A stretch of 64,000 nucleotides of DNA from Gammaproteobacteria bacterium. Its GTDB lineage: Bacteria; Pseudomonadota; Gammaproteobacteria; Pseudomonadales; Porticoccaceae. Position 1 is the first letter of the stretch, and each line of letters begins with the position of its first letter. The stretch spans positions 1 through 64,000 of the forward strand of contig JACPPB010000026.1 in NCBI GenBank assembly GCA_016191205.1, read 5' to 3'. The notes under the pieces were generated by a model. It was not told the origin of the DNA and searched no databases. It saw only the letters and a program-made list of their open reading frames with translations. Below, one piece after another: positions 10,398-20,052 of this stretch. The translations under genes were made by a program, and so were the position numbers.

Positions 10398-11570
10398 TTA
10401 GAAACCGTTCAGGGTCGCAAAGCGATCACGGTGGTACGCGCCATCGCCGAGCGTGGTCTCGGCGGCACGGGCGCGCTTCATGAAAAACCCGATCTCTTCC
10501 TCGTCGGTCATACCGATACCGCCGAACATCTGGATGGCTTCGCGGCCGATCAGGTTGGCCACATCCGAGGTGCGTGCCTTGGCCGCGCTCGCCAATGCGG
10601 GAGCATCGGCGCGGCCTGCGTCCAGCGCGCGCAGCGCCGCCAGCGTCATCGACACCGCCAGCTCGCGCTCGCAGAACATGTCGGCGGCACGGTGTTTGAG
10701 GGCCTGAAAAGAGCCGATCAGCGCACCGAACTGACGGCGGATTTTCAGATACGCCAGGGTGCGCTCGAAGGCTTCCGACAGCACGCCGACCAGCTCCGCA
10801 CTCAGGCCGGCCGCGGCGCCGTCAAACACCGGGTCGAGAATCAGCGCAGCCCGATCGACTGCGCCGACGACCTGACTCATCGATACCTTGACATCGGCAA
10901 AGCGAATCCGCGCGGCGTTGCGCACATCCAGCAGGGAAGTGCGCACACATTCAACGCCCGGGGTTTGCGGATCGAGCAGAAACAGCGTCAGCCCGTCGCG
11001 CGCGCCGGGCTTGCCCGCGGTGCGCGCAAGCACCAGCAACTGATCGGCGTCGTGGCCGTCGAGCACAAAGCGCTTCTCGCCGGCGAGTCGGTAACCATCG
11101 GCAACGCGGGTGGCGCGCATGGCGACCTGCCAGGGCGCAAACCGGCCCTGCTCCTGAAAGGCCAGCGCCAGCACCAGTTCGCCCGCGCAGATACCGGGCA
11201 ATACGGCCTGCTTCTGTGCCTCGCTGCCACCGCGCAGAATCGCGCTCCCGGCCAACAGCACGGTCGACAGCAACGGCTGCGGCAGCAGCCGGCGCCCCAG
11301 TTCTTCGAGCACCACGCCGAGTTCGGCATGACCGAGTCCGAGGCCGCCGTACTCTTCCGGAAACAGGATGCCGGTCCAGCCCAGTTCCGCCATCTCGCGC
11401 CAGTGGGCGCGGGAATAACACAACGGCGCCTCCACTGAAGCTTCGCCATCGCGGTAGGCGCGCAGTTGCGCGATGTCGAAGCGCGCGCTGGCGAATTCGC
11501 GCACCGAGCGCCGCAGCAATTCCTGCTCTTCGGTCGGTACCAGCGCCGATGAGCGCGTCGCGGTGGTCAT
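10398..11570 (-). CDS. Acyl-CoA dehydrogenase family protein (catalytic-Glu-lacking subunit type?)
   Basis: ACAD fold 'LGWTGILFPEEYGGLGLGHAELGVVLEELGRRLLPQPLLST', 'IQMFGGIGMTDEEEIGFFMKRARAAETTLGDGAYHRD'; 4-bp overlap with the upstream ACAD. Confidence 0.85.
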   Translation of the reverse strand: MTTATRSSALVPTEEQELLRRSVREFASARFDIAQLRAYRDGEASVEAPLCYSRAHWREMAELGWTGILFPEEYGGLGLGHAELGVVLEELGRRLLPQPLLSTVLLAGSAILRGGSEAQKQAVLPGICAGELVLALAFQEQGRFAPWQVAMRATRVADGYRLAGEKRFVLDGHDADQLLVLARTAGKPGARDGLTLFLLDPQTPGVECVRTSLLDVRNAARIRFADVKVSMSQVVGAVDRAALILDPVFDGAAAGLSAELVGVLSEAFERTLAYLKIRRQFGALIGSFQALKHRAADMFCERELAVSMTLAALRALDAGRADAPALASAAKARTSDVANLIGREAIQMFGGIGMTDEEEIGFFMKRARAAETTLGDGAYHRDRFATLNGF

Positions 11571-12763
11571 TCCGGCAGTCCCAGGATGCGCTTGGCGATC
11601 ACGTTGCGCTGGATTTCATTGGTGCCGCCCTCGATGGCGTTGCCCTTGGCGCGCAGCCACTGGCGCGTGATGCGCAATGCCGCGTCGCTGAAGCCGGGGC
11701 CTTCCCAGCCCAGGCCGTCGGCACCGAGCAAGGTCATCATGAGTTCGTGGCGACGGTTGGTGAGCGCGCTGCCGTACAGTTTCAGCATGGAGGCGATGTG
11801 ATCGCCGCCGCGACCCGCACCGGCCTCGTCGGCGCTGCGGTTCATGGTGAGCCGCAACGCGAGGCTGTCGAGCTCGCACTGCGCGACCTGCGCACGCAGC
11901 ACAGGATCGGCAATGCGCACGCCTTCGCTGCCCAGCTCCTGCTTGGCCAGCTCCGGCAGCGTCTGGGCGCGCCCGAGATCGCCGCGGCCGATGGAGCCCA
12001 GCGCCTGGCGCTCGTACTGCAACAGTTGCTTGGCGATGGTCCAGCCTTCGCCGAGCTGGCCGAGCAGATTTTCCTTTGGTACCCGCACCTGATCGAAAAA
12101 CGTCTGACAGAACGCGGAGGGTCCGCTGATCAGGCGAATCGGCGCCACCGAAATGCCCGGCGATTTCATGTCGATCAGCAAAAAACTGATGCCTTCGTGC
12201 TGGGGCGCCTCGGGGTCGGTGCGCACCAGACAGAACATCCAGTGCGCCTTGTCGGCATGCGAGGTCCACAATTTATGACCGTCGACGACAAAGTGATCGC
12301 CATCAGGCACCGCACGGGTGGTGAGACTCGCGAGATCGGAGCCCGCGCCCGGCTCGCTGTAGCCTTGGCACCACATCACCTCATCGCGGGCGATACCCGG
12401 AAGATGTCGCAGTTTCTGTTCCGGCGTGCCGCGCTGGAGCAGCACCGGCCCCAGCAGCGACAGCCCGGCGCTGATCGGCGGCGGTCGCACGCCGACACGG
12501 CGCAACTCCTGGGCCAGCACGCGAGCCTGGTCCCGGTCCAACCCGGCGCCGCCGTATTCCCGCGGCCAGGTGGGCGCGAGCCACCCCTGCTCCGCCCGCA
12601 GGCGATGCCAGCGTCGCTCGGCGTTCCTGATGGTTTCGGGCACCACGGCTTCTGGCTGCATGCCGCTCTCGACGTCCAGCGGGCGCAGCACGGCGGGATA
12701 GCACTCTTCCAGCCAGCGGGCAATGTCGGTGCGAAAGTTATCCAGCGCGGTCTTGTTGTTCAT
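11567..12763 (-). CDS. Acyl-CoA dehydrogenase family protein
   Basis: 'WCQGYSEPGAGSDLASLTTRA', 'IEGGTNEIQRNVIAKRILGLPE'. Confidence 0.9.
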   Translation of the reverse strand: MNNKTALDNFRTDIARWLEECYPAVLRPLDVESGMQPEAVVPETIRNAERRWHRLRAEQGWLAPTWPREYGGAGLDRDQARVLAQELRRVGVRPPPISAGLSLLGPVLLQRGTPEQKLRHLPGIARDEVMWCQGYSEPGAGSDLASLTTRAVPDGDHFVVDGHKLWTSHADKAHWMFCLVRTDPEAPQHEGISFLLIDMKSPGISVAPIRLISGPSAFCQTFFDQVRVPKENLLGQLGEGWTIAKQLLQYERQALGSIGRGDLGRAQTLPELAKQELGSEGVRIADPVLRAQVAQCELDSLALRLTMNRSADEAGAGRGGDHIASMLKLYGSALTNRRHELMMTLLGADGLGWEGPGFSDAALRITRQWLRAKGNAIEGGTNEIQRNVIAKRILGLPE

Positions 12764-13150
12764 TCCCGGATTCTAGCCTGTGCAATGCCACGGACGAAAT
12801 CATCCGTATCCTTAGGTACTCCGCGGTTGTGGCGCCGTACGATCATGTCGGGTACGATCGCCCCGCACCGCGACCAGCCGGTCGCCCGTGCCCGAGCCAA
12901 GCGCCGCCGATTGCGAACATCTCGCCGATAGAGCGAGCTTCGTCGCGGCGCCCCTGAAGCCCAGGTGAAAGCGCGATCCACGGACGACGACCCGCCACAT
13001 TCGGCGCTACGACCACCCGCCCTCGGGCAGTCGGTGAGTCTCGTTGCGTGCCCCGACACGGCAAGCTCCGGCTCAACGTAACCGCAGGCCTCATACCGAA
13101 GCCTCGACTTTTCATTGGCATCACAGATTTATGTTGGAGATCGGCAGTCA

Positions 13151-15562
13151 ATGAGATTCCGTCTGGCGAAATGGATCATGGATCATCGCGGCATGGTCGC
13201 GATTGGATTTATCCTGGTGACGCTGGCGTTTTGCGCTGGCTTGCCCCATGTCCAGATCCGCACCGTCTTCAAGGACCTGCTGCCCACCGACGATCCCTTT
13301 GTGCAGGTCCACTTCGACCATCCCAACTTCGGCAATCCGCTGCTGATCTCGGTGATGGTCAAACGCAAGCACGGCGATATCTACAACCCTGAGACCCTGA
13401 ACAAGGTCTGGAAACTGACCCGGGATCTGGACCTCGCGCCCAAAGTCAATCACGACACCGTGATTTCGATCTCCACCGAAAAGCTCCGTTACGCCGAAGC
13501 CACCTCGGATGGCGTCGAACTCCAGCCGCTGATGGACAATAAGGCGCCGAGCACACCGGCGCAGGTGGCGGAGTTCAAGCACCGCGTGACCATGTCGCCC
13601 AACGCGCGCCTGTTTTACATATCGCCCGACGAAACCGCGACCCTGATCAACGTCGCATTTCTGGATTCAATCGACTACGGCGAATCGTTTGCCTTTGTGC
13701 AGGATCTGGTCGAAAAAGCGCGGGACGCCGACCACGATGTTTACGTCGCCGGCCAGCCGACCCTGACCGGCTGGGTCTACAAGCTCCAGAAGCAGACCTA
13801 TGGCATTTTCGCGGTCACCATCATCGCCTTGATGGTGGCGCTGCTGCTCTACATGCGCAATGTCGCGGGAGTTACCACGCCCATCGTCTGCGCGGCGGTG
13901 GCGGGACTGTGGGGCTTTGGCTTCATCGGCTGGCTCGGTCGGCCCATCGAACCGCTGCTGATGATCGTGCCGCTGCTGCTGGTGGCACGCTCGTTCTCCC
14001 ACTGCGTGCAGTACACCGAGCGCTATTACGAAATCCTGATGCATGTGAAAGACCGGCGCAAAGCCGCCGAAGTCACCATGGCGATCATGATGGCGCCGTC
14101 GATTCTGGGCATCATGACCGACGTGTTCGGCATCATCTTCATCGCCGTGGCGCCGATCAGGACCATGGTCAATCACGCCCTGTTCTGCGGCTTCTGGGCG
14201 CTCTGGATCATCCCGACCGGGGTGTTTCTGATCTCGATTCTGCTGTCGTATCTGCCGGTGCCCAAAAACCTGGAAAAAATTGTCGGTGGCGAGGAAAAGG
14301 AATCCGGCATCCATTTGCTGGAAGAAAAGCTGCTTTCGGGCATCGCCCGGATAACGGTGGGCAAACCGGCCATTGCAACCCTGGTGATCACGGTGATCAT
14401 CGGTGCGGTTTCCATCTACATGAACTCGCTGATCAAGATCGGCAACCCCGTCGAAGGCAGCAACCTGCTTTGGTACGAGTCGGAGTACAACACCGCCGTA
14501 CGCGCCATCAACGCGCATTTTCCCGGCATGAACACCCTGGAAATCGTGCTCGAAGCGAAAGAGCACGAACGCGACCGGCGCATCGCACGCACGCCCGATG
14601 TCGTGGCGGTGTCGACCAAAATCCAGAGCATCATGGAAAGAGACCTGGAGGCGCCGCCGCGCGCGACCCTGTCGTTTACCGACTATATGCGGGAAGTGTT
14701 CCGCCTCTATTCGGGCGGCAATCCCAAGTGGCTGGACCTCGATCCCACTGACGAAGCCGTGGCAGCGGCCGGGTTTGCCGCCACCTTCGGTTCGGACCCG
14801 CTGAATTTCGCCACCATCGCGGATTTCCAGTTCCAGAATTCCACCGTTTCGATCTGGTTCAAGGACAACAAACAGGAGACGGTGGACGCGGCGCTCGCCA
14901 GTGCCAGGCGCGCGGTGGATGCGGTCGGCGAAGACCATCGCGAATTTCGCGTGCGTCTGGGCACCGGCGTGATCGCGTTGCAACAGGCGATGAACAATGT
15001 CGTGGAACGCTACCACTGGTTTATCCTGGGGCTGGTAAACCTGGCAGTGATGGTGATCGCGGCCTATGCCTACCGCTCCATCGTCGCGGCGCTCATTTTG
15101 CTGGTGCCGGTAAACCTGTCGAACTTCATGCTGGGTGCCTCCATGTATGCGCTCGGCATCGGCATGGACATCAATGCCACCATCGTCGCGGTGATGGGCG
15201 TCGGTGTCGGCATCGACTACGGCATCTATCTGTTGAGTCGTATCTGCGAGGAATACACCGCGCGCAATCACGACCTGAAAGCCGCGATTCATGCCGCGCT
15301 CACCACTACCGGCAAGGCGATCATGTTTACCGCCAGCATCATGCTGATGGGCATCCTGCCCTGGTACTTCCTCTCCGATCTCAAGTTCATGGCCGATATG
15401 GGCATGCTGCTGGTGGCCATCATGCTCATCAACATGGTGCTGTCCCTGGTGGTACTGCCCCTGGTGGTGTGGTTTGTGAAACCCAGATTCCTCAGCCGCG
15501 ACGACTTGATCGTCGGTGAGCAGGTCGATCTGTCGCAATTCGCGCTCGGGACCGCGCACTGA
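13151..15562 (+). CDS. MMPL/RND superfamily transporter
   Basis: About 800 aa; two clusters of TM segments; 'ATIVAVMGVGVGIDYGIYLLSRICEEY', 'TTTGKAIMFTASIMLMG'; start at ATG 13151. Confidence 0.88.
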   Translation: MRFRLAKWIMDHRGMVAIGFILVTLAFCAGLPHVQIRTVFKDLLPTDDPFVQVHFDHPNFGNPLLISVMVKRKHGDIYNPETLNKVWKLTRDLDLAPKVNHDTVISISTEKLRYAEATSDGVELQPLMDNKAPSTPAQVAEFKHRVTMSPNARLFYISPDETATLINVAFLDSIDYGESFAFVQDLVEKARDADHDVYVAGQPTLTGWVYKLQKQTYGIFAVTIIALMVALLLYMRNVAGVTTPIVCAAVAGLWGFGFIGWLGRPIEPLLMIVPLLLVARSFSHCVQYTERYYEILMHVKDRRKAAEVTMAIMMAPSILGIMTDVFGIIFIAVAPIRTMVNHALFCGFWALWIIPTGVFLISILLSYLPVPKNLEKIVGGEEKESGIHLLEEKLLSGIARITVGKPAIATLVITVIIGAVSIYMNSLIKIGNPVEGSNLLWYESEYNTAVRAINAHFPGMNTLEIVLEAKEHERDRRIARTPDVVAVSTKIQSIMERDLEAPPRATLSFTDYMREVFRLYSGGNPKWLDLDPTDEAVAAAGFAATFGSDPLNFATIADFQFQNSTVSIWFKDNKQETVDAALASARRAVDAVGEDHREFRVRLGTGVIALQQAMNNVVERYHWFILGLVNLAVMVIAAYAYRSIVAALILLVPVNLSNFMLGASMYALGIGMDINATIVAVMGVGVGIDYGIYLLSRICEEYTARNHDLKAAIHAALTTTGKAIMFTASIMLMGILPWYFLSDLKFMADMGMLLVAIMLINMVLSLVVLPLVVWFVKPRFLSRDDLIVGEQVDLSQFALGTAH

Positions 15563-15619
15563 TGATCGCACCATGGCAAACGGCTCCCTGAGAATGTCCG
15601 CCGCAACGGAGGTATGCCG

Positions 15620-16432
15620 ATGAGCTCGCCCGCAACGCCAGACGTTCTGCTGTCCGAATGCCGGGGCGCCATCGGCATTCTCACCTTCAATCGTCCCGAA
15701 CAGCGCAACGCCCTGTCGCCGCAACTGCTCGAACATTTTTGCGCGACACTCGAGACCTGGGCCGCGCGCGGCGATGTGCGGGTGGTGATAATCACCGGCG
15801 CCGGCGACCAGGCGTTCTCCGCGGGCTACGACATTCGCGCCATCGAAACCGTGGGGCCGGCGGGCGAATCCCGCGAGCGGGAGCGGCGCCCCGGCACTCC
15901 CTTCGATCGCGCTCTGGCCGCCATCAAGCACTTCCCCTACCCCACCATCGCCATGATCAACGGCCATTGCTTCGGCGGCGCATTGCATCTGGCGCTGTGT
16001 TGCGATCTGCGCATCGCCGCCGATCATGTTTCGATGGGCATGCCGCCGGCCAGACTGGGCGTGGTCTACGGTGCCGAGGGTCTGTTGCAGTTCATTCAGG
16101 TGCTGGGCAGCGCGCGCGCCCGCGAAATGTTTTTTACCGGCCGCACCTATCGCGGCCAGCCCCTGCACGCGCTCGGCATCGTCGATCACTGGGTGGGTGC
16201 GGATCAGCTCGCTGCGCAAACCTTCGCCATGGCCGAGGAAATCAGCCGCAACGCGCCACTGGCACTGCGCGGCATCAAACGCATCATGAACCTGGTCGAA
16301 GCGCCCGCGCTGTCGGCCGAGGTGCGCGCCGAGGCCGCGCGCCTGGTGGCCGAATCCTTCGCCAGCAGCGATCTGAAAGAAGGTCAGGCCGCGTTTCTGG
16401 AAAAACGCACACCGCGCTTCACGGGAAAATAA
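15620..16432 (+). CDS. Enoyl-CoA hydratase/isomerase
   Basis: 'GILTFNRPEQRNALSPQLLEHF', 'VVIITGAGDQAFSAGYDIRAIE', 'GHCFGGALHLALCCDLRIAADHVSMGMPPARLG'; ggagg upstream of ATG 15620. Confidence 0.9.
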   Translation: MSSPATPDVLLSECRGAIGILTFNRPEQRNALSPQLLEHFCATLETWAARGDVRVVIITGAGDQAFSAGYDIRAIETVGPAGESRERERRPGTPFDRALAAIKHFPYPTIAMINGHCFGGALHLALCCDLRIAADHVSMGMPPARLGVVYGAEGLLQFIQVLGSARAREMFFTGRTYRGQPLHALGIVDHWVGADQLAAQTFAMAEEISRNAPLALRGIKRIMNLVEAPALSAEVRAEAARLVAESFASSDLKEGQAAFLEKRTPRFTGK

Positions 16433-16506
16433 TCTTCACCACAAGCCGCTCCTTACGCCAAAATGCTCCTGACAACACGATAACCACACGAGCCGGGGAC
16501 CCTGCC

Positions 16507-16980
16507 ATGAAGGACTTTGCCGAGCGCGTCGAACGCTTTGCCCGCGCCGTTGAAGCGCGCGATGGCGCAACCTTCGGCAACCTGTTCACCCCGGACGCGG
16601 TCTATCACGACGCCATCTACGGCGCCGTTCGCGGCCGCGACGCCATCGCACGCATGCTGGTCGACGACTGGTACCGGGACGGCGATCGCTGGCTGTGGGA
16701 CATGCACGATCCGGTGGCCGACGACCGTCGCGGCTATGTCCGCTATACCGCCAGCTTCCGCTCGATCAACCGCTTCAGCGAGGGCAACCGCATCGTCGCC
16801 CTCGGCGTCGCCATGTTCGGTTTTGCCGACGGACTGTTCAGCAGCTACCACGAGATCGCCAACGGTACCCCGGCACTGTGGGATCTCAATGTGCGCGGCG
16901 AACATCTGGAGCGCGTGGTGCGCCGCATCGCCGACGCCCAGCGCAACAGCGCCTCGCTCGCGCGCCACTATTCGGGGTGA
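16507..16980 (+). CDS. SnoaL/NTF2-like protein
   Basis: 'FARAVEARDGATFGNLFTPDAVYHDAIYGAVRGRDAIARMLVDDWYRDGDRWLWDMHDPV'. Confidence 0.75.
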   Translation: MKDFAERVERFARAVEARDGATFGNLFTPDAVYHDAIYGAVRGRDAIARMLVDDWYRDGDRWLWDMHDPVADDRRGYVRYTASFRSINRFSEGNRIVALGVAMFGFADGLFSSYHEIANGTPALWDLNVRGEHLERVVRRIADAQRNSASLARHYSG

Positions 16981-17070
16981 GCATCGGCCGCGCGCGGGCA
17001 TGGTCGCGACGCGACCCGGCGTCGGGCCACACGGCTGGAATTCGGCATTGATGAAGGCAGTCGGGACTCC

Positions 17071-18144
17071 ATGACCGCACCGCACGCTGATTCCCCCCGG
17101 GTCTGGGTGTTGCTGGGCCAGAAGGCCGGCGACAATCAGCAGGTGCTGGCGCTGGCCGAAGCACTGGGCTGGCCGTTCGCCGGCAAACAGATCGTCAATC
17201 GTCCCTGGGAACTTCTCACCAACCGCGGCGCGGGCACCACATTGGCGGGCATCGACCGGCGCCGTTCCAGCGACCTTCAGCCGCCCTGGCCGGATCTGGT
17301 GATCAGCGCCGGGCGCCGCAACGAACCCGTGGCGCGCTGGCTGAAAAAGCGCAGCGGCGGCCACGCGCGGCTGGTGCATATCGGCCGACCCTGGGCGCCG
17401 CTGGGCGCCTTCGACCTGATCGTGACCACCCCGCAGTATTTTTTGCCGGCCGCGGCCAACATCGTTCACAACCGCCTGCCGATGCATCGTATCGACCGCG
17501 CGCAGGTGCGGACGGAAGCCGCAGCGCTCGCCCCGCAACTCGGCGGACTGAAGCCACCCTACACGGCGGTGCTGCTGGGCGGCGACAGCGGGCCTTTCGT
17601 TTTCACGCCCGCCAAGGGCCGCGGGCTGGCGCTCCAGGTCAATGCCCTGATCGCGGCCGTGGGCGGCTCGGTGCTGGTCACCGACAGCCGCCGCACGCCA
17701 CCGGATGCCGCCGCGGCGTTCTGGTCGGCGCTGCATGTACCGGCCTGGCGCCACGACTGGCGGGACGGCACCCGACCCAACCCCTACCGGGCGTATCTGG
17801 GACTGGCGGATCGCTTTGTGCTGACCGGCGAGAGCATGTCGATGCTGGCGGAGGCCGTGGCGATGGGCAGGCCGGTGCACCTGTTCGCGATGGACGACCC
17901 CGGACGCTGGTGGCGCAGAATCCACAACTGGCGCTTCAAGCCCCTGAGCCACCGGCTGGCGATGGCCATCGGGCCACGGCGGATGCGCCGCGACGTGGCG
18001 CGAATTCAGCAGGATCTGGTAACCCGGGGGCTGGCCAGCTGGCTCGACGCACCCCTGAACGGAGAGCCACTCCAGGCGGATATCGACCCCGGCGCGGATG
18101 TGGCGCGCGCCGCGGAGCGGGTCCGCGCGCTGTTCGACGGCTAG
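17071..18144 (+). CDS. ELM1 (Mito_fiss_Elm1/COG3660)-family GT-B-like protein, paralogue A
   Basis: 'VWVLLGQKAGDNQQVLALAEALGWPF', 'PPWPDLVISAGRRNEPVARWLKKRSGG', 'VHIGRPW', 'VLLGGDSGPF', 'ADRFVLTGESMSMLAEAVAMGRPV'. Confidence 0.82.
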   Translation: MTAPHADSPRVWVLLGQKAGDNQQVLALAEALGWPFAGKQIVNRPWELLTNRGAGTTLAGIDRRRSSDLQPPWPDLVISAGRRNEPVARWLKKRSGGHARLVHIGRPWAPLGAFDLIVTTPQYFLPAAANIVHNRLPMHRIDRAQVRTEAAALAPQLGGLKPPYTAVLLGGDSGPFVFTPAKGRGLALQVNALIAAVGGSVLVTDSRRTPPDAAAAFWSALHVPAWRHDWRDGTRPNPYRAYLGLADRFVLTGESMSMLAEAVAMGRPVHLFAMDDPGRWWRRIHNWRFKPLSHRLAMAIGPRRMRRDVARIQQDLVTRGLASWLDAPLNGEPLQADIDPGADVARAAERVRALFDG

Positions 18145-18156
18145 TTTCGCTCCGGC

Positions 18157-19104
18157 TCAGGCCGCGTTCGCGACCTGACTCGCCAGAGGATGCAGCGGCG
18201 CCGGCGGCAGATCCGGCGTACGCGCCAGCACCTCGAACAGATCGTGGCGCACATGGTTGCGGGCCATCTCGGCGCGCAACAGTGGCTCGTCCAGCAGACC
18301 CTGCGCCAGGCACTCCTTGACCAGGCCGAAGAAAAACCGCTCCTGATTCCGATCCGGGTGGGCGCGATAATTGCCCATCAGACCGTACTCCCCGAACAGA
18401 TGCCGGCGCAGCCGCAGCAGCCAGGCAGCGGGCGGAAACAGCCGGAAACGCTCGGCCGGTCGCCAGTCCACCGGCAGGCCGGTCTTCCAGGGCTGGGTCT
18501 TGCGGCGCGTGGTGTGGAGCATCCGGGTCGCCACCGTGAAGTGGTCGAAATCGTTCCACTCCGGCTCGAAAAACCCGATGCTGTCGCGTGGCTCGTCCTT
18601 GAGGCACACCCAGGGCTGGTAATCCTGCGTGAAGTCGAACATGGCGTTGAAGCGCTGCTCCACATTCCAGTGCTTCAGTTGCGCACAGTCGAGCAACATC
18701 ACACTGCTGGCGAAGCATTTGTCGATCAGGCCCTTGGGCCCCGAACGCATGCGGCACAGGATGGCCTTGCCCCCCATGTCGCGGTTGAGCAGCGCCCAGA
18801 CATCGGTGGCGGCAAACACGTCCGGATCGATCACCAGGGCGCGCCCGGTGAAGCCCATCAGCGCCGGCGGCATGAACCGGGTCGGCGTAAACGACTGCAA
18901 GTCATCGTTGAGCCAGACGCGTTTGACGCCGTCGCGCAGATAGCTCTGCCCTTCCCGTGCCTCGAAACAGGGATAATCGCGGGTATCGATGATGCGCACG
19001 TCGAACAGGTCGTTGTGCTGCGAAAAGCGGCGCAGGGCATAGGCGGCAACCTTGGCGCCGACGATCTGCTTGTGATTGGTCTGGATAAAAACGCAGTGTT
19101 CCAT
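18157..19104 (-). CDS. Glycosyltransferase family 8-like / nucleotide-diphospho-sugar transferase-fold protein
   Basis: 'VFIQTNHKQIVGAKVAAYALRRFS' and 'GRALVIDPDVFAATDVWALLNRDMGGKAILCRM' (DxD-like region 'IDPD'). Confidence 0.55.
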   Translation of the reverse strand: MEHCVFIQTNHKQIVGAKVAAYALRRFSQHNDLFDVRIIDTRDYPCFEAREGQSYLRDGVKRVWLNDDLQSFTPTRFMPPALMGFTGRALVIDPDVFAATDVWALLNRDMGGKAILCRMRSGPKGLIDKCFASSVMLLDCAQLKHWNVEQRFNAMFDFTQDYQPWVCLKDEPRDSIGFFEPEWNDFDHFTVATRMLHTTRRKTQPWKTGLPVDWRPAERFRLFPPAAWLLRLRRHLFGEYGLMGNYRAHPDRNQERFFFGLVKECLAQGLLDEPLLRAEMARNHVRHDLFEVLARTPDLPPAPLHPLASQVANAA

Positions 19105-19265
19105 CGGGCGGCATCAAACCGGTGGCTGGCGGGGACACCACTATACCAAGGCCAGCCGCGGGCGAGCATCCATCTGAATCGCCCTCCCCATGACCTGGCG
19201 CAGACCCCGGCTCTGGCGGGAGGGTAGCGGATCGGTGTAGGCTCCCCGCCAGAACCGAAACCGAG

Positions 19266-19901
19266 GTGTCCCGCTTGTCGTTGATCGATCTTGACGCTGT
19301 GCGCCGCGCGCCCCTGGTGCGCGACCCCTTTGATTTTCTGGTCGTGCCGGACGCCCTGGGTGCGGCGGCGCAGGCCGCTGTCCACGCGGATTATCCGGCC
19401 ATCGAATCCGCCGCCAATCACAAGCTGGAAGACCTCAGCGCCGGACCGGCTTTCAACCAGCTGATGGCGGAACTGCAGGGGGAAGGGCTCGCCCGTGCCC
19501 TGGGCGCGCACTTCGACATGCCGCTGGAGGCCTTGCCCACCACCATCACGGTGCGCAAATACTGCGAGCGCACCGACGGCAACATTCACACCGACCACAA
19601 GAGCAAGCTGCTCACCGTGCTGCTCTATTTCAACCCGGAATGGACCTCGCCCGAAGGCCGGCTGCGTTTTCTGCGCTCGCCCGACAATCTGGAGGATTAC
19701 GCCGCCGAAGTGGTGCCGGTCGCCGGCACCCTGATCGCGTTTCGCCGCACCGATCATTCCTGGCACGGCCACAGCCGCTTCGTGGGCGAGCGCCGCATGG
19801 TGCAACTCAACTATCTCGATGCCAGCCTCTGGGCGCTACTCCACCAACGCGCCAGCCGGCTGGCCACGCATTTCATGAAGGAAGTGCTGCATATTCGCTA
19901 G
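19266..19901 (+). CDS. 2OG-Fe(II) oxygenase (prolyl 4-hydroxylase-like)
   Basis: 'GNIHTDHKSKLLTVLLYFNPEW' (HxD) and 'SWHGHSRFVGERRMVQLNYL' (distal His and Arg). Confidence 0.75.
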   Translation: MSRLSLIDLDAVRRAPLVRDPFDFLVVPDALGAAAQAAVHADYPAIESAANHKLEDLSAGPAFNQLMAELQGEGLARALGAHFDMPLEALPTTITVRKYCERTDGNIHTDHKSKLLTVLLYFNPEWTSPEGRLRFLRSPDNLEDYAAEVVPVAGTLIAFRRTDHSWHGHSRFVGERRMVQLNYLDASLWALLHQRASRLATHFMKEVLHIR

Positions 19902-20052
19902 CCGGTCCGGCGGGGACCGGGCGCGCTCGACGTGCGCTGCGGGAGACCTTACCATGACCCAGTCTGGCCGAAGTGGTCAGGCCATGCGTCGCCTGGCCCA
20001 CTCGACGCTCCAGCCAGCACGATAGAACAACAAGATCCACGGCGAGGAACCC

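Noticed and set aside
13667-16219. 850-aa minus-strand ORF antisense to the MMPL transporter and enoyl-CoA hydratase
   Set aside because: His/Gln/Arg/Asp-rich translation typical of the opposite frame of GC-rich genes; the plus-strand genes have clear family motifs
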